Source of the DNA: Pseudomonas sp.
GTDB lineage: Bacteria; Pseudomonadota; Gammaproteobacteria; Pseudomonadales; Pseudomonadaceae
DNA length: 64,000 nucleotides
Assembly (NCBI RefSeq): GCF_030698175.1
Contig: NZ_JAUYNT010000001.1
Coordinates: 62,001-126,000 of the forward strand
Direction of reading: 5' to 3'
Below, piece after piece: positions 51,569-60,099 of this stretch. Position numbers and translations under genes: made by a program. Under the pieces are notes generated by a model. That model did no database searches, was not told where the DNA came from, and worked only from the letters and a program-made list of their open reading frames with translations. Each line of letters begins with the position of its first letter. Position 1 is the first letter of the stretch.

Positions 51569-51832
51569 ATGCCTGCACACCTGCAGCAGCAACTGCAAGA
51601 GCTTCGCAATCAACTGGCGCAAAAGCCGTCACTCAGTGATGCCGAGCGCGCAGAGCTGAGCGCGCTTATGCAGGAAATCGACCAGCAACTGGTCCTCGGG
51701 GTCAGTAACAAGCCAAGCGCCTCACTGACCGACGGGGTCAATCTTGCCGTTGAGCGCTTCGAAGCCGAGCACCCGACCCTTGCCGCAACCTTGCGCAGCA
51801 TTGTCCAAAGCCTGGCCAATATGGGCATCTAA
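51569..51832 (+). CDS. DUF4404 family small protein
   Basis: An 87-residue, largely helical protein starting MPAHLQQQLQELRNQL, with NLAVERFEAEHPTLAATLRSIVQSL at the C-terminus, matching DUF4404. Its role is unknown. A GGGAG ribosome-binding site lies 7 nt before the ATG. It stands alone between mlaA (divergent, 228-bp gap with no other gene) and queF (convergent). Confidence 0.85.
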   Translation: MPAHLQQQLQELRNQLAQKPSLSDAERAELSALMQEIDQQLVLGVSNKPSASLTDGVNLAVERFEAEHPTLAATLRSIVQSLANMGI

Positions 51833-51858
51833 TGCCCAGCGCAGGCTGATAGACTGGC

Positions 51859-52689
51859 TTATTGCCGCACCAAGCGCCGATTGTCCGCCTGCACGGCGGA
51901 CATGCTGCGGTACGGGTTGATATCCAAACCACCGCGACGCAAATAACGGGCATACACCGTTAATGCTTGCGGCTTGAGCAGGCGCTGCAGATCAAGAAAT
52001 ATCCGCTCAACGCATTGCTCATGAAAATCGGCATGCTGGCGAAAGCTCACCAGGTAACGCAAGAAACTGCCGTGATCCAGGGCTGCGCCCGAATACTCGA
52101 CCACCACAGTGCCCCAATCTGGCTGGCCGGTGACCGGGCAGTTGGAACGCAGCAAATGACTGTGCAACGACTCGCTAATCACCCGTCCTGGCTCGCAGCG
52201 CAATAGCTCTGGCTGCGGCTGGCTGTAGTCCTCGATGACCACCTCCAGCTCGTCGATACAAACGCCGGGCAGGCGCGCAATGCCCTCGGCCTCAACCTCC
52301 GTCAAGCTACGCAACCGCACGGTAACCGGCGCACCAGCAGCGCCGGACAAATCGCGCTGCAGCACCGCCGCCAAATCGTCGCGCGTGGCAAATACGCTTT
52401 GGTTCAGTGAGTTGAGATACAGCTTGAAGGATTTCGACTCGATGATATTCGGCGAGTCGGCGGGAATCGCAAACTCGGCGATGGCCACCACCGGCTTGCC
52501 CGACGGGGTCAGCCAAGACAGCTCATAGCAGTTCCACAGATCGACGCCCTGGTACGGCAGCGTCTGGGCGGTTAAGCCCAGCTCCGCCCACTTTGCCGCG
52601 CGCGGAATAGGAAAGAGCAACGCTGGCGTGTAAGTGGCGACATATTCGCTGGCTTTGCCCAGCGGTGAGTGTTCTGCGGCGGGATGCAT
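51859..52689 (-). CDS. queF: NADPH-dependent 7-cyano-7-deazaguanine reductase
   Basis: Reduces the nitrile preQ0 to preQ1 in queuosine synthesis. It is 276 residues, the long two-domain form (YqfO/QueF type II). The catalytic Cys is C184 in [13 protein letters not shown], with D191 beside it; the NADPH motif [10 protein letters not shown] is at 84-93. The ATG at 52689 gives the family N-terminus. No other queuosine gene is close. Confidence 0.95.
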   Translation of the reverse strand: MHPAAEHSPLGKASEYVATYTPALLFPIPRAAKWAELGLTAQTLPYQGVDLWNCYELSWLTPSGKPVVAIAEFAIPADSPNIIESKSFKLYLNSLNQSVFATRDDLAAVLQRDLSGAAGAPVTVRLRSLTEVEAEGIARLPGVCIDELEVVIEDYSQPQPELLRCEPGRVISESLHSHLLRSNCPVTGQPDWGTVVVEYSGAALDHGSFLRYLVSFRQHADFHEQCVERIFLDLQRLLKPQALTVYARYLRRGGLDINPYRSMSAVQADNRRLVRQ

Positions 52690-52788
52690 GGGAGGAGTTC
52701 CAAATCTGAACAGACGGCGATTGTATCCAATTTGCCGGCTGTTTTCAGCGCCGCGCACAACCCGCCCGCAGCGCTAACCGCAGCGGCG

Positions 52789-53583
52789 TTACTGACGCAT
52801 GCCGTGACCACTGATCAGCAGGCGAATGCACTGCCAATAGAGCAGCGCGGCGGTCAGCAACATCAGCCCAATGGCCACACCGATATTCAGATCAGACACG
52901 CCGAGAATCCCGTAACGAAAGGCATTGACCATGTGCAGAATCGGATTGGCCAGCGACACCGCCTGCCAAAACGGCGGCAACATATGGATCGAGTAAAACA
53001 CCCCGCCCAAGTAGGTCAGTGGCGTCAGCACGAAGGTCGGAATAATCGAAATATCATCAAAGTTGCGCGCATACACCGCATTGATAAAACCGCCCAAGGC
53101 AAAAATACAGGCGGTTAGGGTGATAACCAATATGGTGATCCCCAGGTGATGCACCTGCAGATTGGTGAAAAACAGTGACAGCAGGGTCACGATCAACGCC
53201 ACCGCCAAGCCACGCAACACGCCGCCGACCACATAACCAATCAAAATCACATGGGGCGACACCGGCGAAACCAGTAACTCCTCCACCGAACGCTGAAATT
53301 TGCTGCTGAAAAAACTCGACACCACATTGCTGTAGGCGTTGGTAATCACCGACATCATGATCAACCCAGGCACTATGTAATCCATGTAGCTAAAGCCATC
53401 CAAGTCGCCAATTTGCCGACCGATCAGATTGCCAAAGATCACAAAATACAGCGCCATGCTGATGGCCGGCGGCAGCAGGGTTTGCGGCCAGATCCGCATA
53501 AAGCGGCGAATCTCGCGGTAAACGATGGTCTGCAGAGCGATCAGATTCGCCCGCAGGTCGGCATTGCTGAACAGCGAGTTCAT
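52789..53583 (-). CDS. ABC-2 type exporter permease (YadH-like)
   Basis: A 264-residue permease with six hydrophobic helices and the ABC-2 signature region SSFFSSKFQRSVEELLVSPVSPHVILIGYVVGG. With the upstream ATPase it forms a two-gene exporter of the YadG/YadH type, whose substrate is not established. It overlaps the ATPase gene by 4 bp (53580-53583), so the two are coupled. Confidence 0.92.
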   Translation of the reverse strand: MNSLFSNADLRANLIALQTIVYREIRRFMRIWPQTLLPPAISMALYFVIFGNLIGRQIGDLDGFSYMDYIVPGLIMMSVITNAYSNVVSSFFSSKFQRSVEELLVSPVSPHVILIGYVVGGVLRGLAVALIVTLLSLFFTNLQVHHLGITILVITLTACIFALGGFINAVYARNFDDISIIPTFVLTPLTYLGGVFYSIHMLPPFWQAVSLANPILHMVNAFRYGILGVSDLNIGVAIGLMLLTAALLYWQCIRLLISGHGMRQ

Positions 53584-54512
53584 AGCGCCTCCGACGACAG
53601 GTTTTTTTCCACCAGGGAGACGAACAACTCTTCCAACCTATTACTTTTATTGCGCAGGCTGAGCACCTCAACATTCGCCGTGGCCAACTGGGCAAACAAC
53701 TCGGTGATGCCCTGATCCTTATCGACCTGCACCTCAAGCGTTTGAGCATCGAGCAGCTGCGCCGGGTAGCCGCGCAGCTGTGGTGCGAACAACTGAGGGG
53801 CTTTCAAATCGAGCAAAAAAGTCTCCACATGCAACTTGCCCAGCAGCGCGCGCATGCTGGTGTTCTCGACAATTCGCCCGTGATCAATGATGGCGATATT
53901 GCGACATAACTGCTCGGCCTCCTCCAGATAATGGGTGGTCAAAATGATGGTGGTGCCCGCCTCATTCAGTTCAGTGAGAAACCCCCACATCGAGCGGCGT
54001 AGCTCAATATCCACCCCAGCGGTCGGCTCATCGAGAATCAACAAGCGCGGCTCATGAACCAAGGCCCGAGCAATCATCAAGCGCCGCTTCATGCCGCCCG
54101 AGAGCATCCGCGACGGCTCATTGCGCTTATCCCACAGCCCCAGCTGCGTCAGGTATTGCTCGGCCCGCGCCCGCGCCAGCTTCAGTGGAATGCCGTAATA
54201 GCCGGCTTGGGTGGTGACTATGTCGAAGGCTTTTTCAAACTGATTGAAATTGAATTCCTGCGGCACCACACCCAGACAGCGCTTCAACGCCGAGGGCGAC
54301 TTATCCAGGTCATGGCCGAAGACATTCACCGAGCCGCTGGTTTTATTCACCAAGGTCGAGAGGATGCCGATGGTGGTGGATTTTCCGGCACCGTTGGGGC
54401 CGAGCAAGGCAAAAAAATCACCTTCGTCCACGTCCAGATCAATCCCCTTGAGGGCCTGGAAACCGTTGCCGTAGGTTTTGGTCAGCTGCCGAATGGACAG
54501 AGCAGAACTCAT
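53580..54512 (-). CDS. ABC exporter ATP-binding protein (YadG-like)
   Basis: A 310-residue ATPase. Walker A GPNGAGKST is at 38-46, the signature LSGGMKRRL near 138, Walker B LLILDEPTAGVD near 160, and the switch His in TTHYLEEAEQL. The C-terminal about 225-310 is a DUF4162-like extension. It pairs with the downstream permease. Confidence 0.93.
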   Translation of the reverse strand: MSSALSIRQLTKTYGNGFQALKGIDLDVDEGDFFALLGPNGAGKSTTIGILSTLVNKTSGSVNVFGHDLDKSPSALKRCLGVVPQEFNFNQFEKAFDIVTTQAGYYGIPLKLARARAEQYLTQLGLWDKRNEPSRMLSGGMKRRLMIARALVHEPRLLILDEPTAGVDIELRRSMWGFLTELNEAGTTIILTTHYLEEAEQLCRNIAIIDHGRIVENTSMRALLGKLHVETFLLDLKAPQLFAPQLRGYPAQLLDAQTLEVQVDKDQGITELFAQLATANVEVLSLRNKSNRLEELFVSLVEKNLSSEAL

Positions 54513-54953
54513 GGGTGCGCGCGCCGAGATGGAGGGACACTCTAGATAGGGGCTCGGGTGCGTAATTGCAACCAGGCGCGCGCCGAGCGACTCATCGAGG
54601 CCTGCAAATCAGCCACCGACAAAGCGGCTCGGCACGGCGTAACAACGGGCCACTGCAGCGCCCCACTACCGCACCGGTGAATGCCAGGACTGAGCAATTA
54701 GCGAACTCTACGCCCGTTGCCCGGTCAGTATTCAGGTGACGTGCAGATTCACCCCAGCAGCTCACCGAGCAAAGCTCCCGACTCGTTCACCTCAACAACA
54801 GCAGCAGGAATTAACACCCTGTCTGCGCTTAGCCGCGTTAATCCTGCCGCAATCGCCGCTTCAAGCGCTTACCACCCTTGTCGTCACCCGTTCTCGGTGC
54901 CGACTACGCTCATGCCGGCGGGCTATAGCCCGCTGCCCTCATGGAGTATTTGC
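54513..54953. other. Upstream region of fadE
   Basis: 440 bp without a supported gene. The fadE frame stays open upstream but is low-complexity and lacks a start with a ribosome-binding site. A perfect 16-bp palindrome GCGGGCTATAGCCCGC lies at 54918-54933, 20 bp before the fadE start; it could be an operator or a REP-like hairpin. I do not find a clear fatty-acid regulator box. Confidence 0.5.
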
Positions 54954-57401
54954 ATGTTCGTTCTCTGGTTACTCGTCCTGGTTTTTGGCACGGCCTTTCT
55001 GGCCCACCGCCGCAGCGCCCCGCTACCGGCCTTGGCCATGGTGGCCGTGTACCTACTGGCGCTGAGCGTCTTTGCCCTGCTCCCCATCTGGCTGCTGGCA
55101 AGCCTCTGGCTGCTGTGGCTCGCCGTGGCCTTGCCACTGGCGCTGCCCACGCTGCGGCGCAAACTTATCAGTGCACCGCTGTTTGCCTGGTTTCAGCGCG
55201 TGCTGCCACCCATGTCGGCGACCGAACGCGATGCCATCGAGGCGGGTAGCGTTTGGTGGGACGGCGAACTGTTTAGCGGCCGCCCAGACTGGAACAAGCT
55301 ACTGGCCTACCCCAAAGCCCAGCTGACAGCCGAAGAACAAGCCTTTCTCGACGGCCCGACCGAAGAGCTGTGCGCCATGGTCAGCGACTGGGAAATTGGC
55401 CAGTTACTCGATCTGCCACCAAAGGCCTGGGCGCATATCAAGCAGCACGGCTTCTTTGCCCTGATCATTCCCAAGGAATACGGCGGCAAGGGTTTCTCCG
55501 CCTACGCCCACTCGCAAGTCGCAATGAAACTGGCGACCCGCTCAGGCGACCTGGCCTCCACCGTGATGGTGCCCAACTCCCTCGGCCCCGCCGAATTGCT
55601 GCTGCACTACGGCACCGATGAACAGCGCCAGCACTACCTGCCGCGCCTGGCGCGCGGCGATGACATCCCCTGCTTCGCCCTCACCGGCCCACTGGCCGGC
55701 TCGGATGCCGGCGCCATGCCGGATGTCGGCATCATCTGCAAAGGCCAGTGGCAAGGCCAGCAAGTAATAGGCCTGCGCCTGAACTGGGAGAAACGCTACA
55801 TCACCCTCGGCCCGGTGGCGACGCTGCTCGGCCTGGCCTTCAAGGCTTACGATCCCGAGCACCTGCTGGGCGAAGAAGAGGACCTGGGCATCAGCCTGGC
55901 GCTGGTACCGACCGATACCCCTGGCGTCGAGATCGGCCGCCGCCATCTGCCACTCGGCGCGGCCTTTATGAACGGGCCAAACTCGGGCAAAGACGTATTT
56001 ATTCCACTGGAGTTTTTGATTGGCGGCCAGGCCATGCTCGGCAAGGGCTGGATGATGCTGATGAACTGCCTGTCGGTGGGCCGCTCAATTTCACTGCCGG
56101 CGGTCGGCACTGGCGCGGCCAAATACACCAGCTTGGTGACCGGCCAATATGCGCAGATTCGTGAACAGTTCAACGTACCGCTGGCCGCCTTCGAGGGGAT
56201 TCAAGAATCGTTGGCGCGCATCGGCGGCAACACCTGGCTGATGGACAGCGCGCGCATCCTCACTGCCAACGCGGTGGATCTGGGCGAAAAGCCTTCGGTG
56301 CTGTCGGCCATCCTCAAATACCACCTGACCGAGCGCGGCCGCGAGTGCATCAGCCACGCCATGGACGTGCATGGCGGCAAAGGCATCATCATGGGGCCGA
56401 ATAACTATCTGGCGCGCTCCTGGCAGGCCGCGCCGATCTTCATCACCGTCGAGGGCGCCAATATTCTTTCGCGCAACCTGATGATTTTTGGTCAGGGCGC
56501 GATTCGCTGCCACCCCTATGTGCTCAAGGAAATGGCCTTGGCCGGGCGTGAAGATCAGGCTCAGGCGCTGCTTGAGTTCGACCAACTGCTGTTGCAACAC
56601 ATAGGTTTTGCCGTCAGTAACAGCGCCAGCAGCTTGATCCTCAGCCTGACCCTCGGTGGTTTCGCCGAAGTGCCCGGCGACAGCCTCAGCCGCCCGTATT
56701 TTCGCGCCCTGAACCGCCTCGCCGCCGCCTTTGCCCTACTCGCCGACTGCAGCATGATGCTGCTCGGCGGCGAACTGAAACGCCGCGAGCGTCTCTCCGC
56801 ACGCCTGGGCGACGTGCTCAGCCAGCTGTATCTGGCCAGCGCCGCACTCAAGCGCTATCACGACCTCGACTCACCCGCCTACTTGCGCCCCTGCGTGCGC
56901 TGGGCCCTGGAAGAGAGCCTCGGGCACGCCGAGCGAGCACTGGCTGAACTGCTCAACAACTTCCCCAGCCGCATTCTCGGCGGCTTGTTGCGAGTGCTGG
57001 TGTTCCCGTTCGGCCGTCGGCACTCGGGCCCCTCGGATGCACTGGACGCCGAAGTCGCCGCGATCCTCGGCCGTCCCAGTGGCGATCCTGCATTAGAGGC
57101 ACTGCTGGACGGTTGTTATCGCCCGCAGGCAGAAAACGACGCGGTCGGCGCCTTGCAGCATGCCGTCAACCTGATCGGCGCCAGCCAGCCTCTGCAGAAA
57201 AAGCTGCACCAAGCGCTTAAAGCCGGGCACGTACAACCGGTCGCCGGTGAGAACGCCATCGATGCCGCAGTCGTCGCGGGCGTTTTAAGCGCCGAAGAAG
57301 CACAGACCTTGCACCAGGCCGAAACGGCGCGGCGGCGGGTAATTGATGTCGACGACTTCAGCCAAGAGGAGCTCAAACTCAGCCGCGGCAAAGTGCGCTA
57401 G
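54954..57401 (+). CDS. fadE: Acyl-CoA dehydrogenase (FadE)
   Basis: The FAD enzyme of the first beta-oxidation step. It is 815 residues, matching the long gammaproteobacterial FadE (about 815). Two or three membrane helices at the N-terminus (about 1-70) are typical. The acyl-CoA dehydrogenase core (about 110-490) has GFFALIIPKEYGGKGFSAYA and CFALTGPLAGSDAG. DVHGGKGIIMGPNNYLARSW and the catalytic-region VEGANILSRNLMIFGQGAI follow. The C-terminal third is the FadE-specific DUF1974 domain. The ATG at 54954 has GGAG 7 nt upstream. Confidence 0.96.
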   Translation: MFVLWLLVLVFGTAFLAHRRSAPLPALAMVAVYLLALSVFALLPIWLLASLWLLWLAVALPLALPTLRRKLISAPLFAWFQRVLPPMSATERDAIEAGSVWWDGELFSGRPDWNKLLAYPKAQLTAEEQAFLDGPTEELCAMVSDWEIGQLLDLPPKAWAHIKQHGFFALIIPKEYGGKGFSAYAHSQVAMKLATRSGDLASTVMVPNSLGPAELLLHYGTDEQRQHYLPRLARGDDIPCFALTGPLAGSDAGAMPDVGIICKGQWQGQQVIGLRLNWEKRYITLGPVATLLGLAFKAYDPEHLLGEEEDLGISLALVPTDTPGVEIGRRHLPLGAAFMNGPNSGKDVFIPLEFLIGGQAMLGKGWMMLMNCLSVGRSISLPAVGTGAAKYTSLVTGQYAQIREQFNVPLAAFEGIQESLARIGGNTWLMDSARILTANAVDLGEKPSVLSAILKYHLTERGRECISHAMDVHGGKGIIMGPNNYLARSWQAAPIFITVEGANILSRNLMIFGQGAIRCHPYVLKEMALAGREDQAQALLEFDQLLLQHIGFAVSNSASSLILSLTLGGFAEVPGDSLSRPYFRALNRLAAAFALLADCSMMLLGGELKRRERLSARLGDVLSQLYLASAALKRYHDLDSPAYLRPCVRWALEESLGHAERALAELLNNFPSRILGGLLRVLVFPFGRRHSGPSDALDAEVAAILGRPSGDPALEALLDGCYRPQAENDAVGALQHAVNLIGASQPLQKKLHQALKAGHVQPVAGENAIDAAVVAGVLSAEEAQTLHQAETARRRVIDVDDFSQEELKLSRGKVR

Positions 57402-57403
57402 GG

Positions 57404-57446
57404 GCCTGTCGGGCTCAGGCGTCCGTAGCGAGAATGTCCGACAGGC
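57404..57446. repeat. Hairpin after fadE
   Basis: GCCTGTCGG and CCGACAGGC pair perfectly across a 25-nt loop just after the fadE stop. It is probably a terminator or REP-like element; the T-run is weak. Confidence 0.5.
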
Positions 57447-57514
57447 TCTTGGGGGACAGCGGGCGCCCGTCGCTTTATACTGGCGCGCCCGTTTTGCCCT
57501 TGAGGATTTGCAGC

Positions 57515-57925
57515 ATGGCTCATTCACCTATCGACCATCACCTCGCCCTGCTCGCCCACCTGCGCAGTATTTTGGTAGCGGTTGGCGAAGCGGAACAAGT
57601 TCCGGAAGAAAACCACGCACTGTTTATGGAGCGCTTCGACGAGCTACTGGAGCAATTGCCAGTATCACCCGAAGAAAGCCTGTACCTGGGCCAAGACATC
57701 ATCTGCCAAATTATTCATCGCTACCCGCAGATTACCCACTTGGTGCCGCGCGACCTGCTGTGGTTCTTTGGCGGCGATTGCCTGCACTACATGCCGGACG
57801 AAGAGATTCAATTATTCCAAACCCTCGACGAGCGCCGCCATGAGGCCGAGCAAAACGACCAGCCGTTTGACTGGAACCAAGAAAAACAGCTGCTGGCACT
57901 GCCGCCGGAAAGCACCAAGCAGTAG
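57515..57925 (+). CDS. PA2817-type conserved small protein
   Basis: A 136-residue acidic cytosolic protein without membrane helices or known catalytic motif. Conserved-looking stretches are LLAHLRSILVAVGEAEQVPE, YLGQDIICQIIHRYPQITHL and VPRDLLWFFGGDCLHYMPDE. I recall it as the PA2817 family, found next to fadE in pseudomonads; the function is unknown. The ATG at 57515 has GAGG about 9 nt upstream. The stop codon lies inside a short tandem repeat. Confidence 0.85.
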   Translation: MAHSPIDHHLALLAHLRSILVAVGEAEQVPEENHALFMERFDELLEQLPVSPEESLYLGQDIICQIIHRYPQITHLVPRDLLWFFGGDCLHYMPDEEIQLFQTLDERRHEAEQNDQPFDWNQEKQLLALPPESTKQ

Positions 57926-57954
57926 GTAGTGGGTAGTGGGTAGTAGGTAGTAGG
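57922..57954. repeat. 7-bp tandem repeat (GTAGTGG/GTAGTAG)
   Basis: About 4.7 units of a 7-mer, GTAGGTA/GTGGGTA, starting at the stop codon of the PA2817-type gene. Copy-number change would not alter the protein because the stop is at the first unit. Confidence 0.75.
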
Positions 57955-57966
57955 CGCTTAATACGC

Positions 57967-58001
57967 AAAAAGCCCGCAGGCAAAACCTGCGGGCTTTTTT
58001 T
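57967..58001 (+). terminator. Terminator after the PA2817-type gene
   Basis: AGCCCGCAGG and CCTGCGGGCT form a perfect 10-bp stem with loop CAAAA, followed by TTTTTT. An A-run on the left makes it possibly bidirectional. Confidence 0.9.
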
Positions 58002-58022
58002 AGCGCTAAAAATCGCACAAAC

Positions 58023-58051
58023 AAAAACGCCGCTCAGTGAGCGGCGTTTTT
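58023..58051 (-). terminator. Terminator of the tRNA-Glu/Gly unit
   Basis: AAAAACGCCGCTCA and TGAGCGGCGTTTTT pair perfectly around one base. On the minus strand it ends in TTTTTG directly after tRNA-Gly. Confidence 0.88.
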
Positions 58052-58058
58052 GTAAATC

Positions 58059-58134
<76 letters not shown>

Positions 58135-58139
58135 ATATA

Positions 58140-58215
58140 TGGCGTCCCCTAGGGGACTCGAACCCCTGTTACCGCCGTGAAAGGGCGGTGTCCTAGGCCA
58201 CTAGACGAAGGGGAC
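58140..58215 (-). tRNA. tRNA-Glu (TTC), copy C
   Basis: Identical to the copies at 28954 and 29212. It is 5 bp upstream of tRNA-Gly on the same strand. Confidence 0.97.
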
Positions 58216-58447
58216 ACTGCTCGGAAGTTGCATAGCCTTTTTCATCAGCTATTTCCGTCTTCTGGCGTTAGGCTTTTGGCTTACCGCTTGAAGAGGCGCG
58301 CATTCTATGGAGCCTGCGAACGGGCGTCAACCCTCTAGTGAAATTTTTTTCAAATCAAGTACATCTGGACATAAGCAGCGTAGGCACTATGAGCAATACA
58401 GCGAAGGCACTACACTCCAGAAAACCCCTTTGCATGAGGCTTAAACG

Positions 58448-59212
58448 GTGTCGCCAATTGTCATTTCCCTACTGATAGTAACCGGCCTCGTCATTCTGGT
58501 TGCCATCGGTTACATCAACCATATGGTTGAAAACAGCAAACTGGAAAAAGCTCGCCTACGCGCCGACCTCAATGATCGTGCGCGGCGCAGCCGTGACGTT
58601 TCCGACAACTTGCCCGGCCAGCTGATGACACCGGCATTGAAACTGCTGCTTAGCCGTTTTGAATTGCAATTCAGTGATCGCCTGCTGCCGCTGGACAAAG
58701 CCAATAGCGCACTTAGATCGCGGATCATCGAGCTGCGCGAACTGGTCAACAAAAACGAACTGATCCCAATCAACAATCCCCCACAACCGATCCACAACGA
58801 AGCCAAAGCTAAAGAAGTGCGTTTTATTCTGGAGAACCTTAATAGCCAGATCTCCCGCGCCACCCAAGATGGCCTTATGCAAGTCAATGAGGCCAAACAT
58901 TGGAACAAAGAAATTCAGCACATGCTATGCCTGTTGCACATTGACTTCTTTAACAGCCTCGGCCAACAAGCCCTGCAAAAAGAGCAACCTGGGCAAGCCC
59001 GGCTGGCCTTTGAGCGCGGCGTGCAATACCTGCGCAAACAACCTGAGCCGGGCAAATACCAAGCCCAGTTGGCGCAGATGGAAAACCAGCTAAACCGCGC
59101 CAATGCCATGGTGCTGGAAGACACCAAACCGGTTGCAGATGAAGTCAACCAACTGACCGAGGGACTAAAGTCGCTGGACGACGATGACAGCTGGAAGAAA
59201 AAAAGTTTCTAA
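58448..59212 (+). CDS. Membrane-anchored conserved hypothetical protein
   Basis: A 254-residue protein starting with GTG. One transmembrane helix at about 3-25 (IVISLLIVTGLVILVAIGYI) is followed by a charged, mostly helical cytoplasmic domain (about 30-240). Heptad-like segments and a TPR-like stretch (QALQKEQPGQARLAFERGVQYL) are visible. I do not recognise a family beyond similar Pseudomonas proteins near this locus. It is 34 bp upstream of the SspA/GST-like gene and probably shares its transcript. Confidence 0.75.
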   Translation: MSPIVISLLIVTGLVILVAIGYINHMVENSKLEKARLRADLNDRARRSRDVSDNLPGQLMTPALKLLLSRFELQFSDRLLPLDKANSALRSRIIELRELVNKNELIPINNPPQPIHNEAKAKEVRFILENLNSQISRATQDGLMQVNEAKHWNKEIQHMLCLLHIDFFNSLGQQALQKEQPGQARLAFERGVQYLRKQPEPGKYQAQLAQMENQLNRANAMVLEDTKPVADEVNQLTEGLKSLDDDDSWKKKSF

Positions 59213-59246
59213 CCCCAGCCCCTCAATTGCCCACAAGGATCCCTGC

Positions 59247-59909
59247 ATGAGCCTGACTGTTTACGGAGCGCCTCTTTCACCCTTTGTTCGCAAGCTGCGG
59301 GTTTTTCTTGCGGAAAAGGGTCTGGAATACCAGCTTGAGATCATCACCCCCTTCGGTCAGCCTGAGTGGTATCGCGAACTCAGCCCGCTGGGACGAATTC
59401 CGGCGCTCAAAGACGATGACTTTGCCATCGCCGACTCCAGCGTGATCTGTCAGTACCTGGAAGAAAAACACCCTGAACTACCGCAGCTGTATGGCAAAAC
59501 TGCAGCGCAGCGAGCGCAAATTCGCTGGCTGGAGAAATACGCCGATTACGAGCTGGCCCCACTCACCACCTTTGCCGTGTTTCGCAATCGCGTGCTTAAA
59601 CCGACCATGGGCCAACCTTGCGATGAAGCCGCCGTGCAAACTGCGCTGCACGACAAACTGCCGGCACACTTTGACTACCTCGAAAAAATCTTGGGCACTG
59701 CCGATTACTTTGTCGACAACGCCCTAAGCATGGCCGACCTGGCCTTTAGCTGTCAGCTAATCAACCTTGAGCACGGCGGCGAACAGCTCGATCAACAACG
59801 CTGGCCGGCGCTGGCTGCGCTCCTGCAACGGGTCAAGGCGCGCGCCAGCATCGCCGAGGTGCTACCTGGCGAGCTGCGCACACTGGCCAAACTGAGCGGC
59901 AAGGCCTAA
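59247..59909 (+). CDS. Glutathione S-transferase / SspA-like protein
   Basis: A 220-residue GST-fold protein. The thioredoxin half has VYGAPLSPFVRKLRVFLAEKG at its start, NPLGRIPAL-like SPLGRIPALKDDDF and ADSSVICQYLEE with the glutathione-binding Ser. The helical half contains YFVDNALSMADLAFSCQL. It is closer to general GSTs than to ribosomal-associated SspA, but the two are hard to tell apart by eye. The ATG at 59247 has AAGGA 8 nt upstream. Confidence 0.87.
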   Translation: MSLTVYGAPLSPFVRKLRVFLAEKGLEYQLEIITPFGQPEWYRELSPLGRIPALKDDDFAIADSSVICQYLEEKHPELPQLYGKTAAQRAQIRWLEKYADYELAPLTTFAVFRNRVLKPTMGQPCDEAAVQTALHDKLPAHFDYLEKILGTADYFVDNALSMADLAFSCQLINLEHGGEQLDQQRWPALAALLQRVKARASIAEVLPGELRTLAKLSGKA

Positions 59910-59916
59910 TGAGAAA

Positions 59917-59947
59917 ATACACCTCTACGTCGGACTTAGAGGTGTAT
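59917..59947. terminator. Hairpin after the GST-like gene
   Basis: ATACACCTCTA and TAGAGGTGTAT pair perfectly (11 bp) around a 9-nt loop, 8 bp after the stop. No T-run follows. Confidence 0.5.
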
Positions 59948-59997
59948 GACACCTAAGCGCCAGCCATCCAACTAACGCTAACCGATTACCGACCACG

Positions 59998-60040
59998 GCA
60001 CCTGCACCTGCACCTGCACCTGCGGCTACGGCTACGGCTG
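59998..60040. repeat. Hexamer tandem repeats upstream of the hybrid kinase
   Basis: Four GCACCT units (59998-60021) run into CGGCTA, CGGCTA and CGGCTG. They lie 60-100 bp before the hybrid-kinase start, in its probable promoter or leader. Confidence 0.75.
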
Positions 60041-60099
60041 ATCACTGACTGAATCGACTATGCTCTTAGCGCACAGTCAAAAGGCCATCACCCTCACCC

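Noticed and set aside
54717..54953. 79-codon N-terminal extension of FadE
   Set aside because: Ser/Thr/Pro-rich, without a ribosome-binding site; the family begins with the membrane helices at 54954.
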